DNA from: Nitrospirae bacterium MYbin6
Lineage (GTDB): Bacteria > Nitrospirota > Thermodesulfovibrionia > Thermodesulfovibrionales > Magnetobacteriaceae
Direction: 5' to 3'
DNA: 64,000 nt
NCBI GenBank assembly: GCA_002753305.1
Contig: PEAC01000001.1
Location: 34,116-98,115, forward strand
This document shows positions 9,801-17,360 of this stretch, one piece after another. The notes beneath the pieces were generated by a model that saw only the letters and a list, made by a program, of their open reading frames with translations, did not search any database and was not told the DNA's origin. The position numbers and the translations under genes are program-made. The first letter of the stretch is position 1, and each line of letters begins with the position of its first letter.

Positions 9801-11298
9801 AGACGTTCTGTCCAATATCCTTTAAATAGTCAAGATACCTTTGTGCGAGGGTTTTCAGCGCCTCCTGGGTTTTAGCAGAGATGTTAAGCGGCAGGTAATC
9901 CGGGGCTTCGCTCTCTGAAATATTACCCGCCAGAGGCGGCTCCCCCACTATGACATGCGCATTTGTGCCACTAAAGCCAAATGAGCTTATTGCGGCAACG
10001 CGCGGTGCCCCAGTGCTGGTCCATTTTACCGGTAAAGGATTTATTTTTACACTATCCCATTGAACATGCGCACTGGGTGTTTCAAAATTAGCCTGAGGCG
10101 GTATGAGGCCTTTGTCAAACATGAGGACGGTCTTAATAAAACTGGCAACCCCGGCGGCGACCTCAAGATGGCCGATATTTCCCTTAACCGTGCCGACAGG
10201 CAGGGGATTGTCTTTTGCACGGCCCACGCCGTAGACGTTGGCCAGGGATTGTATTTCGATAGGGTCTCCTAACGGGGTAGCCGAGCCATGAGCCTCTACG
10301 TATCCCACATCGGCGGGAGCTATGGCTGCCTTTTCGATGGCCATACGCATTACCTTTTCCTGTGCAAGGCCGTTAGGGGCCGTAAGGCCGTTACTGCGTC
10401 CATCCTGATTTATGGCGCTGCCTTTTATGACGGCAATAATCCTGTCCCCATCGGCCAGGGCGTCGGCCAGGCGTTTCAACACTACGACACCGCATCCTTC
10501 CCCCTTGGACATGCCGTTAGCCCCTGCATCGAAACTCCGGCAGCGGCCATCCGGAGACAGGATTTTAATCTTGCAAAAACCGATAAAACCCTCTGGGGTG
10601 AGATTGAGATGTACGCCTCCGGCCAGTGCCATGTCCGACTCCCCTGTCTTTAAACTCTGGCAGGCCAGGTGTATGGTAATGAGTGAGGATGAACAGGCTG
10701 TGTCTATGGCCATGCTTGGCCCTTCGAGGCCGTATGTGTAGGATATGCGCCCTGTGGCGGTGCTTGCCGCAATACCCGTAATGGAGTAGGAGTCTATTTT
10801 TGAAAGGTCTCCGGAGCGTAGATGCGCCGAGGCATAGTCGTTGTTGGCCATACCGATGAATACGCCTGTAAGGCTGCCGGTGAGGCTGCCCGTGTCTATG
10901 GCGGCGTTTTCCAGCGCTTCCCTCGTTACCTCCAGGAGGATGCGCTGCTGGGGATCCATACTTCGGGCCTCATCGGGTGATATCTGAAAAAAAGCGTTAT
11001 CGAACTCGTTAACGGGTTCATCCAAAAATCCCCCCCTTTTTGTGTACGATTTACCGGGGGCATCGGGGTCCGGGTCATAGTAGGCATCGGAGGGCCATCT
11101 CTCCGGCGGCACCTCACGTGTTACGTCCAGTCCGTTTTCCAAAATATGCCAGAACTTCTCAGGACTATCCGCCCCGCCGGGGAAGCGGCATCCTATGCCT
11201 ATCACCGCTATCGGCTCATCGAGCCTTGCTGTCCTTATCTGTAAGGCCTTGTATGCCTTATAGAGACCCTTGAGTGTCTCTCTCTGGTCGGTACTCAT
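856..11298 (-). CDS. hybrid PKS-aminotransferase-NRPS megasynthase (KS-AT-ACP-AMT-C-A-PCP-E-C)
   Basis: A 3480-residue assembly-line enzyme. Domains in order: ketosynthase (about 28-455, DTACSSS with Cys202); acyltransferase (about 565-880, GHSIG with Ser650, HAIHS specificity region); carrier domain (Ser993 in LGLVSLM, an unusual LGxxSL context); PLP class III aminotransferase (about 1080-1510, TYGKVIGGG with Lys1359); condensation (HHIVFDG, H1667); adenylation (about 2010-2450, YTSGTTGRPKG); peptidyl carrier (LGGDSI, Ser2521); epimerisation (HHLVVDG, H2695); and a terminal condensation domain (HHIILDG, H3156). There is no KR, DH, ER or thioesterase. An aminotransferase after KS-AT-ACP is known in mycosubtilin, microginin and McyE-type enzymes, where it converts a beta-keto into a beta-amino intermediate. 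My hand alignment to GrsA gives binding-pocket residues D-T-F-A-I-S-S-V-A-K, which I cannot assign to a substrate. The final C domain has no A domain after it, so the chain should pass to another protein. The start overlaps the fkbH stop by ATGA. Confidence 0.95.
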   Translation of the reverse strand: MSTDQRETLKGLYKAYKALQIRTARLDEPIAVIGIGCRFPGGADSPEKFWHILENGLDVTREVPPERWPSDAYYDPDPDAPGKSYTKRGGFLDEPVNEFDNAFFQISPDEARSMDPQQRILLEVTREALENAAIDTGSLTGSLTGVFIGMANNDYASAHLRSGDLSKIDSYSITGIAASTATGRISYTYGLEGPSMAIDTACSSSLITIHLACQSLKTGESDMALAGGVHLNLTPEGFIGFCKIKILSPDGRCRSFDAGANGMSKGEGCGVVVLKRLADALADGDRIIAVIKGSAINQDGRSNGLTAPNGLAQEKVMRMAIEKAAIAPADVGYVEAHGSATPLGDPIEIQSLANVYGVGRAKDNPLPVGTVKGNIGHLEVAAGVASFIKTVLMFDKGLIPPQANFETPSAHVQWDSVKINPLPVKWTSTGAPRVAAISSFGFSGTNAHVIVGEPPLAGNISESEAPDYLPLNISAKTQEALKTLAQRYLDYLKDIGQNVSLADICYSAATGRAQFPHRLSLSGKTKNELCKHLANYLNGANGGDGCISGEISRSPKKIVFMFAGQGSQYSEMGKDLYRSGGVFREAMDACDAIATPIIGKSIVDIIYGGKDAGLINETLYTQPAIFCVEYALARLWLSWGLRPSAVMGHSIGQYVAACVAGVFSLQDAVTLVCERGRLIQGSTENGSMAVVLSDERTVASLMEKYSGRVSIAAVNGPENVVISGEEEAVTELIAQFIDKDIPARVLKISHAIHSVLMEPVLNDFLDMANKVTYSTPKIPVVSNANGSFAADEIATPEFWARHLRECVRFYDSVVNLDRWGYNVFIEVGATTTLMSLGMQCLPNNEALWAFSLGVNNSMFNMRPVRQEGTNDWQQILKGLSELFISGVEIDWKGVLGSHVTGRKKVVLPAYPYNRQPLWINPVYEYRQRPQSPTSKRPEVDSPISNNGGKDRFIVPETAHSMKSEIHEVVRRISGIDISVHDYDKNLFTLGLVSLMITRIRDSIRRTYGVDIKMASFYKETSTFNKLLNYIETHLPSGWKPPEHTDTGQRLTENKNTGPVKPAFTVYRKIMDRESLAPDKRKQAHIDNLIKRYTEKTARSRQHTQRYRPVFANIRNISGFRMEWKDIIYQIIARRAEGSKIWDMDDREYLDISMGFGVYLFGHNPPFVRAELEKELLNGFPVGPMSQLAAENALLISEMADVERVAFFNTGTEAVMAAVRIARTVTGRDKLVVFSGSYHGHSDGVLASGYFEGDALITVPLSPGTPQGMVDDVYVLDYDEPSSLDFIYKHGKEIAAVMVEPVQSRRPDLQPAQFLRKLRQLTQDIGSALIFDEMITGFRVHPGGAQAWFAVEADIVTYGKVIGGGLPIGVVAGKAKYLDAVDGGMWSFGDSSYPQKENTLIAGTFNHHPLAMAGAKAVLQHLKHTGPTLQEELNRRTDNLADRINGYLAKEGLSIHMVNFGSLFRIVLKGDEELLNYHLLDRGIYVWEGRACFLSTAHTDDDLNVLENSVIDSIEEMKAGGFLGSVKHKARSSVSSPVSLPVSSAQRRLYALSQFEGGQLSYHVPIVFFIDGTLDVKRFGSLFNLLVHRHESLRSGFVFENGEPVMRIYDSVDSTVEYATVTENAIDVFIRDFIRDFDLCAAPLFRVCVAYISDGKRSGSHLCIIDAHHIVFDGISADILVGELIRLYRGEELPALKMRYRDYVEWEHGYKISEEYKLHEKFWLDMLSQHTPVLNLPMDFQRPKVRSFNGRRLFITIDEKKTAALRECSAKCSASLYALLFAAHSVLLHKLTGQGDLIVGTNFDGRFHEDLMDEIGMFVNTLAIRMRPAGDKPFGTLVGEIKETVLQALDCQSFPFEILAAKLGVKRDMGKNPLFDTMFVYEKVDTKSAVTEDLIFTKYDFSIDKSMFDLTHEFLDLGGTLNMSMEFNTALFKPETVERFLRYYENILNSVLMNPGIAICDIDILTGEEKIRLISEFNSTAKDFPLHMAIADIFEGQAEKTPEHTAIAFDDRTFTYRRLNEVSNRVANYIRKHLTLAEEELIAIQAGRSEWTVIAMLGILKAGAAFLPIDPAYPEDRIDYMIEDSGCRILLTHSDDVKSDKLKVIDIRNIASEDLKNPVRHTQPSSLAYVIYTSGTTGRPKGVMIEHETLVNMALSHIDFFEITSSDRMLQFSSMSSDTSLFEIFLSLFAGACVVLIQKETIFNTAAFIEYIEKMGVTFLALPPVYLNSLNKAELKTVRAIASCGAPAVVGDALFYGKTKVFFNSYGPTETTVAVTYYRLEPERPYEAHIPIGTPISNTSIYIVDESLNLVPLGITGELCIGGKCLARGYKNKPEMTAEKFITLRGLRDQRLYRSGDMGRWLPDGNIECLGRKDDQVKVRGYRVELSEVEYAISTHPLVMAVVVVARKFSGETPELIAYIIKQEGLTVTELRAYLVQRLPDYMLPAYIVSLDKFPLSPNNKVDKKALPDPLGSGDSGSTAAAANFREPSTEPETILIKHLKTILDRKTVSVTDDFFALGGDSIKAIQLISALHAEGMSISVRDIFENPVLAHMARRISGAALSDQGTVAGRIPLTAIQGWFFDRPMDALSSHYTQAVLLNCADRLDEGIVSEALAKLAAHHDALRMKYTFSDGGVIQECLPYIEDIPVETVVLRDDSDISALSAAVPPTININEGPLCKAVIYKGSLHDSLLIVIHHLVVDGVSWRILIEDLTNAYESIVENRTVVFPPKTDSFKAWALAVITYTGYALKDGRLQKEADYWRSICKTAVEPMKADFGSGSHGELKTLSFILDEGTTRDLLTTANTQMRETLLTALALSMSETQGIKAIVAELEGHGREEIIEGINVSRTVGWFTSVYPVVLHPPEGGNLEDCIRHVRKTLRDVPQNGISYGILKYLSGYDALAFTPHVSFNYLGSFDGRQKGGVFEFSDTPVENTISQAFRNDSVVNVEGFVVNGRLHGSIAYNSGVFRAEGIAALIKAYEKNIIALATHQTCHTLSDFTASGLDLKGFEAIQRQLQLSAGQIKDIYNLSPMQEGMLFHKMYDKGSSSYFEQVSFTVKGALDVSAFQRSWQSVFDRHDILRAIFVHSDTAEPLQVIPTERQMECLYMDMSGEGGNGFLSGYRVQDRQRGFDLTQEPLMRICIIKRHDGAFDVVWSHHHIILDGWCLGLIITDLFHAYSAFKEGNIPEFKPAARYGGYIGWLRTRNANIMVDYWRGYLDGYKRTAFFGAGGSQSHSSNGGVSVLSFSLGEDVSACIDAFAKSTGVTISAAFQGLWSVLLSKHTGEDDVVFGLTVSGRPVEVPEVERMVGLFINTIPVRVSMDDGIAFRELARNVQHDFINGKPHHYLSLADIQGVTQFKKGLFDHVLVFENYPLGGQLTEISKSMGIDLIIDDIKTYEETNYALTLVIYPGANITVDFCYNADTIETELIDSTASRLIQLAGYLLDKPDMPVNDVKRLLTSRDELQQQDDFLSSAGKIDEDF

Positions 11299-12365
11299 TG
11301 TATAATCTCCTGTTGCGGGAAGTTTGGAAATCTCACATCTACATAGTCCGGGTAGGGAGGGATGTCAGAGAGGGAGTTTTCCATAATTATCGTCTGCCCG
11401 TCTCTGCTTATTTCACTGAATCCGGAGAATTTATAAGTTATATACATCATACGGTTTCTGTCGTTTTGTATCATCTCGGCAAGCAGCCGTATCCCGCGCC
11501 TGCGTGCCTCATTTCTCAGATAGTTTATAACTATGGAGCCGACCCCGCGGGACATAACCCGGCATGACATGAGAAGGAGTTTTATAATCCATGCCGATTC
11601 CCCGATTTCTACCAGTACAAGGCCTACTTTACCGTAAGTGCCGTACCGGTCCGTAAGAGACGCCATAAGAAGCAGATGGTTGTTTGATTTAATGAACCCA
11701 TTGAGTTCATCATAGTTATATGTGTAACCGGTGGTGTTAAGCTGATTAGTCCTGACCGTAAGCTCCTCGGCCCTCTTAAGGTCATCCGTGGTGGCGGTAT
11801 AGATGTCAAAGACCATGCCAAGATGGCTTAAAAACTCTTCACTGGGGCCGCTGTAAGACTCCTCTACCTTGCGGCGCTCCTGGTCGGCTATATACATCTG
11901 ACGGCGGTTTTTAGAGTCATCCGTTATATACAGGGGATTCATCTGCTCAATTGCCAGGACATTGTCAAGGCTGGCGGCATCCATACACATCACCTCGGGC
12001 ATGGAAAATGAGACCTCCTGACGTTCATACGGTTCATCGTCTATGAAGGCAAGCGTATCGGTGCCTATATTGAGCAGTTCGGCTATTTGTTTTATCGATT
12101 GCGATTTAGCGTTCCAGTTTATTTGTGGATAAAGAAAGTAATCCTTTAAACCAAATTCCCGGAGTTTGTCCATTACAAGGGCGTGGTCATTTCTGCTGGC
12201 AATGGACTGGAGTATCCCCCTTGAATCGAGGGTCTTAATGGTTTTCGCGGCATTTTCCCTCAATGTTACCGTGTCACCTTCGAGGATAGTACCATTCCAC
12301 AGTGTGTTGTCGAGATCCCATATGAGGCATTTAATCTTGTTTCCCTGTTTTTTTAATTCAGCCAA
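11295..12365 (-). CDS. fkbH: FkbH-like HAD enzyme for glyceryl/hydroxymalonyl-ACP formation
   Basis: A 356-residue FkbH-family protein. The N-terminal HAD-type domain carries the DxD motif in LIWDLDNTLWNG (Asp17 and Asp19). The second half is a GNAT-like domain (around YGTYGKVGLVL and the following helix-rich region), the usual two-part FkbH architecture. Characterised relatives dephosphorylate 1,3-bisphosphoglycerate and load the glyceryl group onto the dedicated carrier FkbJ. It sits directly after fkbK, fkbJ and fkbI, and its stop overlaps the megasynthase start by four bases (ATGA), which indicates translational coupling. No O-methyltransferase (FkbG) is visible, so the expected unit is hydroxymalonyl- rather than methoxymalonyl-ACP. 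The substrate is inferred from the family. Confidence 0.93.
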   Translation of the reverse strand: MAELKKQGNKIKCLIWDLDNTLWNGTILEGDTVTLRENAAKTIKTLDSRGILQSIASRNDHALVMDKLREFGLKDYFLYPQINWNAKSQSIKQIAELLNIGTDTLAFIDDEPYERQEVSFSMPEVMCMDAASLDNVLAIEQMNPLYITDDSKNRRQMYIADQERRKVEESYSGPSEEFLSHLGMVFDIYTATTDDLKRAEELTVRTNQLNTTGYTYNYDELNGFIKSNNHLLLMASLTDRYGTYGKVGLVLVEIGESAWIIKLLLMSCRVMSRGVGSIVINYLRNEARRRGIRLLAEMIQNDRNRMMYITYKFSGFSEISRDGQTIIMENSLSDIPPYPDYVDVRFPNFPQQEIIQ

Positions 12366-12416
12366 ATACTTGCCCTCTCAAAAGTTCTCCAAATCACGCG
12401 CTGTTTCAGGGGGGTG

Positions 12417-13547
12417 TTATAAATATTCCTGATATCCGTACCTTGCGATTATAATCTGCTGCATCTGTGAGCTTCCCTCGATTATCTCCATGACCTTTGC
12501 GTCTCTGAGATATCTTTGAACCGGATAGTCGTTGCTTATGCCATTGGCTCCATGTATTTGCACGGTGTCGAGGGCCGCTTTTACAACCATTGTGGAGGCA
12601 AAGTATTTAGCTATCGAGGTTTCCATGCCCGTCCTCGGGTCGCCGGCATCTTTCAGGTATCCCGCGTTAAGACAGAGAAGTCGCGCGGCAGTTACCGAGA
12701 CTATCATGTCGGTAATCATATGCTGAATCAGTTGGTGCTTGCGCAGATAAGTGCCAAACTGTACTCTTTGTGCCGTATAGCTAAGGCTAGCCTCGAGACA
12801 TGCCCTGCCAAGGCCCACGCAACCCCATCCGACCGTATATCTGCCATAGTCAAGGGCATGTGTGGCAACATGCGTAACGCCAAAACCAATTCTTCCAACA
12901 AGATTGTCCTCTGTGATATGGCAGTTATTCATTGTGAGTTCAGCCATCATGGCGGCCCGGAAGCCGAATGTATCCTTAATAGGTTCAAGGGATAAACCCG
13001 GGGTGTCCTTTTTAAGCAGAAATGCGGTTGGTTTGCCCTCGCACTGGGCGATAATCAAAAATAAATCCGCTCTCTGGCCAAAAGAAGTCCACCTCTTTGT
13101 TCCATTTAAAACGAACTCCCCGTCTTTTTTAACGGCAATGGTCTCTACACTTTTCGCGTCGCTGCCCACGTTTGGCTCTGTAAGGGCAAAGGCCCCTATA
13201 ACTTCCCCGGCGGCAAGTTTCCTCAACCACCGCTCCTTGACAGCACTGCTGCCCCAGCGCAAAATCGCCTGTGCGACCATCCCATGAACTGTAATAAGGC
13301 TCAGCAAAGAGGCGCTGCCACGTCCCATTTCCTCACAGAGAAGCCCATATGTAATCATATCCCCTGCCTTGCCGCCATATTGCTCAGGCACTATCAATCC
13401 GAAGTAGCCCGTTTGGGCAATCAGCATTATCAGTTCCTCAGGGATTCTCTGCTCCCTGTCAAAGGCATCCGCATGGGGCGCTACATGCTCGTTTACAAAG
13501 ACCTTAAATGCCTCACGAGCCTGTTCCTGCTCTTTTGTCAGTTCCAT
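12417..13547 (-). CDS. fkbI: FkbI-like acyl-ACP dehydrogenase
   Basis: A 376-residue flavin-dependent acyl-CoA dehydrogenase-fold protein. Visible family features are the N-terminal helical domain, the central flavin-binding stretch around GAFALTEPNVGSDAKS, and the C-terminal helical domain with IHGANGISNDYPVQRYLRD. Within the FkbH/I/J/K cassette it would oxidise the glyceryl-carrier-protein intermediate on the way to hydroxymalonyl-ACP; this role rests on context and on the characterised FK520 and zwittermicin pathways. It lies 6 bases downstream of the carrier gene and 51 bases upstream of fkbH. Taken alone, the sequence could equally be a general acyl-CoA dehydrogenase; the neighbourhood decides. 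Confidence 0.9.
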   Translation of the reverse strand: MELTKEQEQAREAFKVFVNEHVAPHADAFDREQRIPEELIMLIAQTGYFGLIVPEQYGGKAGDMITYGLLCEEMGRGSASLLSLITVHGMVAQAILRWGSSAVKERWLRKLAAGEVIGAFALTEPNVGSDAKSVETIAVKKDGEFVLNGTKRWTSFGQRADLFLIIAQCEGKPTAFLLKKDTPGLSLEPIKDTFGFRAAMMAELTMNNCHITEDNLVGRIGFGVTHVATHALDYGRYTVGWGCVGLGRACLEASLSYTAQRVQFGTYLRKHQLIQHMITDMIVSVTAARLLCLNAGYLKDAGDPRTGMETSIAKYFASTMVVKAALDTVQIHGANGISNDYPVQRYLRDAKVMEIIEGSSQMQQIIIARYGYQEYL

Positions 13548-13553
13548 GGTTGT

Positions 13554-13808
13554 TTAACCTCCCTGAGTGCCTAGTTTTCCTGTAACAAGAGCTGAAATTG
13601 AGTCTATCGAGTTAAAGTTCTTTATCTGCAGGTCATTGTCCTCAACTTTTATTTTGAATTCCTTTTCGATGAACATGACAAGCTGCATGGCAAAGAGGGA
13701 ATTTATGAGTTTGGATGCAAAGAAGTCCTCATCGTCCTTAAGATCGGGTTTCTTTATATATTTAAAAAGGAATGGCTTTACTTTTGCCTTTATCTCATCA
13801 AGAGTCAC
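13554..13808 (-). CDS. fkbJ: FkbJ-like discrete acyl carrier protein
   Basis: An 84-residue acidic, helical acyl carrier protein. The phosphopantetheine attachment serine is Ser37 in INSLFAMQLV, the NSLFA-type motif typical of FkbJ/ZmaD carriers rather than the DSL of fatty-acid ACPs. It should carry the glyceryl and then hydroxymalonyl unit while FkbH, FkbK and FkbI act on it, and then hand it to the AT domain of the megasynthase. It is packed between fkbK (39 bases upstream) and fkbI (6 bases downstream) in the same operon. Confidence 0.9.
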   Translation of the reverse strand: MTLDEIKAKVKPFLFKYIKKPDLKDDEDFFASKLINSLFAMQLVMFIEKEFKIKVEDNDLQIKNFNSIDSISALVTGKLGTQGG

Positions 13809-13847
13809 AACTGCCCCGTATGTTTTGTCTTAATTGCGGCGATAACG

Positions 13848-14723
13848 CTAAAAGTCGTCATAGGTGTAAAATCCTTTGCCGTTTTTCCTGCCATACAGGC
13901 CTGCATCCACCATCTTTTTAAGTAAAGGGCAAGGCCTGTACTTACTGTCGTTAAAGCTGTCATATAAAACATCAATGGAGTAAAGTATCGTGTCCAAACC
14001 AATTAAATCTGCTGTCTCCAGAGGTCCCATCTGGTGTCCGAAACAGGATTTGAAAATCCTGTCCACATCCTCCGGTGGTGCTACATTTTCATGAACGAGA
14101 TAAATGGCCTCATTTATAGTAAGCATAAGTACCCGGTTTGAGACAAACCCGGGGGAGTCGTTAACCACGATGCTTTCTTTGCCCATAGCGGACAGAAGGT
14201 CTTTGGTAATATCGAGAGTCGCCTTAGCCGTATGGTACCCTACGATGACCTCCACGGCGGACTTAAGCGGCACAGGATTCATGAAATGAATGCCGATAAC
14301 TTTTTCCGGTCTCTTAGTAAGTGAGGCGATGCGGGTTATGGGGATTGCCGAGGTGTTTGCGGCAAAAATACAGTCTTCTTTTGACAAAGTATCTATTTTA
14401 TCGTAGACTTCTTTTTTAATGTCCCATTTTTCGGTAACGTTTTCTATTATGTAATCGGTGTTACAAAGCAGGTTATAATCCGTGGAAGGCATAATGTTGT
14501 TCAGAACCGAAGCAGAATCTAAAGTGGTAGAGGATGGTTTTAAAAACATACCCTGAAAGCGCAGGTCATGTTTGATTTTATCCATAGCTTTTTCTAATAC
14601 TCCGGTGTTCAGGTCGATTAGAATAACCTTTTTCCCAGCCTGAGCAGCATTTTGAGCCACACCGCCGCCCATCACACCGGCACCGATAACACCTATCGAA
14701 TCAATGTTCACGGAATCCCCCAT
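13848..14723 (-). CDS. fkbK: FkbK-like 3-hydroxyacyl dehydrogenase
   Basis: A 291-residue NAD-dependent 3-hydroxyacyl-CoA dehydrogenase. The N-terminal Rossmann fold shows [20 protein letters not shown] (from about residue 11). The catalytic region is recognisable at [10 protein letters not shown], and the helical C-terminal domain at [13 protein letters not shown]. FkbK/ZmaG-type members oxidise the glyceryl group on the dedicated carrier to a 2-hydroxy-3-oxo intermediate. The length matches single-function family members. It is the first clear enzyme gene of the operon. As with fkbI, assignment to extender-unit synthesis rather than fatty-acid metabolism comes from the cassette. Confidence 0.91.
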   Translation of the reverse strand: MGDSVNIDSIGVIGAGVMGGGVAQNAAQAGKKVILIDLNTGVLEKAMDKIKHDLRFQGMFLKPSSTTLDSASVLNNIMPSTDYNLLCNTDYIIENVTEKWDIKKEVYDKIDTLSKEDCIFAANTSAIPITRIASLTKRPEKVIGIHFMNPVPLKSAVEVIVGYHTAKATLDITKDLLSAMGKESIVVNDSPGFVSNRVLMLTINEAIYLVHENVAPPEDVDRIFKSCFGHQMGPLETADLIGLDTILYSIDVLYDSFNDSKYRPCPLLKKMVDAGLYGRKNGKGFYTYDDF

Positions 14724-14733
14724 TTATAAGCAC

Positions 14734-14955
14734 TCAAGGCTTAAAAAAGCCTGTTGTGTGAATAACCAATCTCATTAAGTAGAATGATATGGCGATAGAC
14801 TGCCTTGCTACCATCAGCGCTGCCGTAATTGCAATTATTGCGGACATTGCCGCCGATTTCGTCAATTGAAAAAGACGAGCTGCTACGTAAACAGCCGGTA
14901 TGTTTGACAGCAAGGCCGTTGTCAGTATTGCTATTATGGCAATTCTTTCATTCAT
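14734..14955 (-). CDS. small hypothetical membrane protein
   Basis: A 73-residue protein that I do not recognise. It is almost entirely hydrophobic, with two probable membrane segments (about residues 5-28 and 36-64) and only a few charged residues between them. It begins at the ATG at 14955 and ends 10 bases before fkbK, in the same direction, so it is placed as the first gene of the biosynthetic operon. No strong ribosome-binding site precedes it. It might be a transport or anchoring accessory or a chance ORF; the hydrophobic bias and spacing favour a real gene. Confidence 0.5.
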   Translation of the reverse strand: MNERIAIIAILTTALLSNIPAVYVAARLFQLTKSAAMSAIIAITAALMVARQSIAISFYLMRLVIHTTGFFKP

Positions 14956-14997
14956 GGTTTACTCATGTGTACTCTCTATGAATTATCTCTAATGGAT

Positions 14998-15027
14998 AAC
15001 ATACCATGAAGGCGCCTTATAATTCAA
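14998..15027 (-). promoter_or_regulatory. candidate promoter of the biosynthetic operon with a palindrome in the spacer
   Basis: On the minus strand, TTGAAT (15027-15022) and TATGTT (15003-14998) are separated by 18 bases, about 40 bases upstream of the first ORF of the operon. The spacer contains the perfect 10-base palindrome AAGGCGCCTT (15009-15018), a plausible repressor site. Both hexamers are only moderate matches to the sigma-70 consensus. The rest of the 278-base divergent gap up to 15234 shows no gene. Confidence 0.35.
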
Positions 15028-15233
15028 CCACATAGACGGGAACCTCAGGGCAAACGCATTAAAAAATAATAATCAATAAAATCAATGAGTTCTGCCTCTA
15101 GTGAAAAGTCTGCAAAAAACATAAGTTGCTGATTTATAAAGATTTTATAATCCTATTGCGTTTGCCATGGAGCCTTGCCTTGAGAGATGCCCTAAAAGCG
15201 GGGTAATAATGATATACTAATTGGGAACTGAAA

Positions 15234-16078
15234 ATGAGAAAAGTATTTTTGATTTTGAAAAAGTATATTTTGTTGCTTATCGGGGCTGTGATAGCCTCCG
15301 TTGGGCTGAAGATGTTTTTAATACCCAATAACATAATCGATGGAGGAATAACCGGGATATCCATTATCTCGGGATACTTGTCCGGCAAACCGGTCGGGGT
15401 TTTTATCTTTTGTCTGAATTTGCCTTTTCTTGTAATCGGTTATAAATATATAGGGAGAGATTTTACAATATCATCTTTTTTTGCAATAATCTGCCTGTCA
15501 ATCATAGTATCTGTTTTACACCCTATCACGGGGATTACAAAGGATTTGCTACTAGCCTCAGTCTTTGGTGGAATACTGTTGGGAATCGGTACCGGATTGA
15601 TAATAAGATACGGAGGTTCACTGGATGGGACGGAAATTATTGCCATTATTTTGGATAAAAAAACTGGATTTACAGTTGGCGAGGTAGTCCTGTTTTTCAA
15701 TATATTTATACTATCCAGTGCGGGTTTGGTCTTTGGATGGGATAGGGCGATGTATTCCCTGCTGGCTTACCTTCTGGCGTTTAAACTTATAGATATCACT
15801 ATAGAGGGCATAGATGAGACAAAGTCTATAATGATAATGTCAGATAAGGCGGAGGAAATCGCCGACGTGTTGATAGAATGGATAGAGGGGTTACTTTTTT
15901 TCAGGGCGAAGGAGGGTATTCAGGGCAGACAAGGTTTATTCTCTATTCGATTATCTCAAGGCTTGAGATATCCAAATTAAAAGCAATTGTTTCCGAAATA
16001 GATGAACATGCCTTTGTCACTATAAGCGATGTTCACGAGGTACTCGGTGGTACGGTACACAAGCGAAAAATCCACTAA
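15234..16078 (+). pseudogene. YitT-family (DUF161/DUF2179) membrane protein, frameshifted
   Basis: The first frame (15234-15980) gives the five or so membrane helices of a YitT-family protein, with family stretches such as IPNNIIDGGITGISII and YGGSLDGTEIIA. It then enters the soluble C-terminal DUF2179 domain (KSIMIMSDKAEEIADVLIE) and leaves the expected sequence near residue 215. The missing end continues in another frame from about 15878: RGVTFFQGEGGYSG, then SRLEISKLKAIV and FVTISDVHEVLGG, stopping at 16078. A single-base deletion around 15876-15880 explains both. The family's function is poorly defined; members are integral membrane proteins. Either a real inactivation or a sequencing error. 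An IS66 relic follows 50 bases later. Confidence 0.85.
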
Positions 16079-16127
16079 GAGCTATGATGTCTGCATAATA
16101 ACAAATAGTTATGCAATAATATTACCG

Positions 16128-17360
16128 ATGATAGCAGAGGTAGAAACACTTCCTGAAGATATAGTATTGCTTAAGGAAATAATAGTAACACAGAGACGGG
16201 AATACGAGTCTTATGTCCATATACTTGAGGAACAGGTACGCCTGTTGAAGGCGAAAGTGTTTGGGCGCAAGAGTGATAAATTATCTGAATCATCAGGGGA
16301 GCAACTGCAATTATTCGATGAGATAGAGGCCACTCCACCTGAACCGAAAGAGGTCAATGTACCCGCGCACAGCCGCAAACGAGGAGGCCGTTGCCAGAAG
16401 AGCTTCCGCGGATAGAGGAAATTCATGACATAAAAGAAGAAGAAAAGGTATGTGCCTGTGGAAGCCGTCTCAGCCGTATAGGAGAGGAGGTATCAGAGAA
16501 GCTGGACATAGTTCCGGCAAAGATGCAGGTAATCCGGCACATAAGATATAAGTATGCGTGCAAGAGCTGTGATAGTGTTGAAGGGGCAGCGGTAAAGACG
16601 GCAGAGTTACCGCCGCAGATGATCCCCCGGGGGATAGCCACACCGGGGTTGTTGGCATATATTAGGAGAGATAAGGTCTGGGCCTGTAATCAATATAGAT
16701 GAGACAACGGTGCAGGTGATGAAAGAAGAGGGACGCTCTGACAAAACTAAGTCTTACATGTGGATATTTCGGGGAGGCGAACCTGAAAAACCGGCATTAA
16801 TATACCAGTATCACAGGACACGCGCTGGAGATGTGGCCCGGAGCTTTCTACGGGTATGTTCAGACTGATGGCTACGCAGGGTATGATTTCCTTGAATCAA
16901 TAGCAGGGATAGTACATATAGGCTGTTGGGCACATGCGCGGCGTAAGTTTGTGGAAGCGGTAGGGGCACAGCCTGAAAACAAGAGAGGGCAACGCCGCCG
17001 AAGGGTTTCTTAGGGACAGCGATAAGATATACGCTGAACCAATGGGCTAAACTTGAGCGTTACACAGAAGATGGCCGTTTGACACCTGACAATAACTTGG
17101 CTGAAACTGCGATAAGACCGTTTGTCTTAGGTCGTAAGAACTGGTTATTCTCTGGCCATCCCCGCGGGGCAGATGCCAGTGCCGCACTGTACAGCCTGAT
17201 AGAAACGGCCAAGGCAAACAAGCTGGAGCCTTATAAATATTTAAGGTATATCTTTGAACGGTTACCGTATGCCAAGAACGAAGATGATTACAAATCCCTG
17301 CTCCCGCAATATGTCGACAAGGATGCTCTTGCCGGAAAATCTCCGGGTGGGGTTATCTAA
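16128..17360 (+). pseudogene. decayed IS66-family transposase (tnpC) relic
   Basis: Pieces of one IS66 transposase lie in order but in several frames. The N-terminal leader and FGRKSDKL region are at 16128-16415. The zinc-finger (CACGSRL ... YACKSCDS) with RGIATPGLLAYI is at about 16391-16680. The catalytic INIDETTVQV block begins near 16686, YGYVQTDGYAGYD and CWAHARRKF at about 16851-16950, and the C-terminal NNLAETAIRPFVLGRKNWLF block at 17079-17360. Frameshifts occur near 16390, 16850 and 17000. Internal deletions remove the segment after LLAYI and the segment before WAKLERY. About 1.2 kb remains of a gene usually near 1.5 kb. No intact product is possible. GCTTAC at 17368-17373 could be the right terminal repeat, but I see no matching left end. 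Confidence 0.9.
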
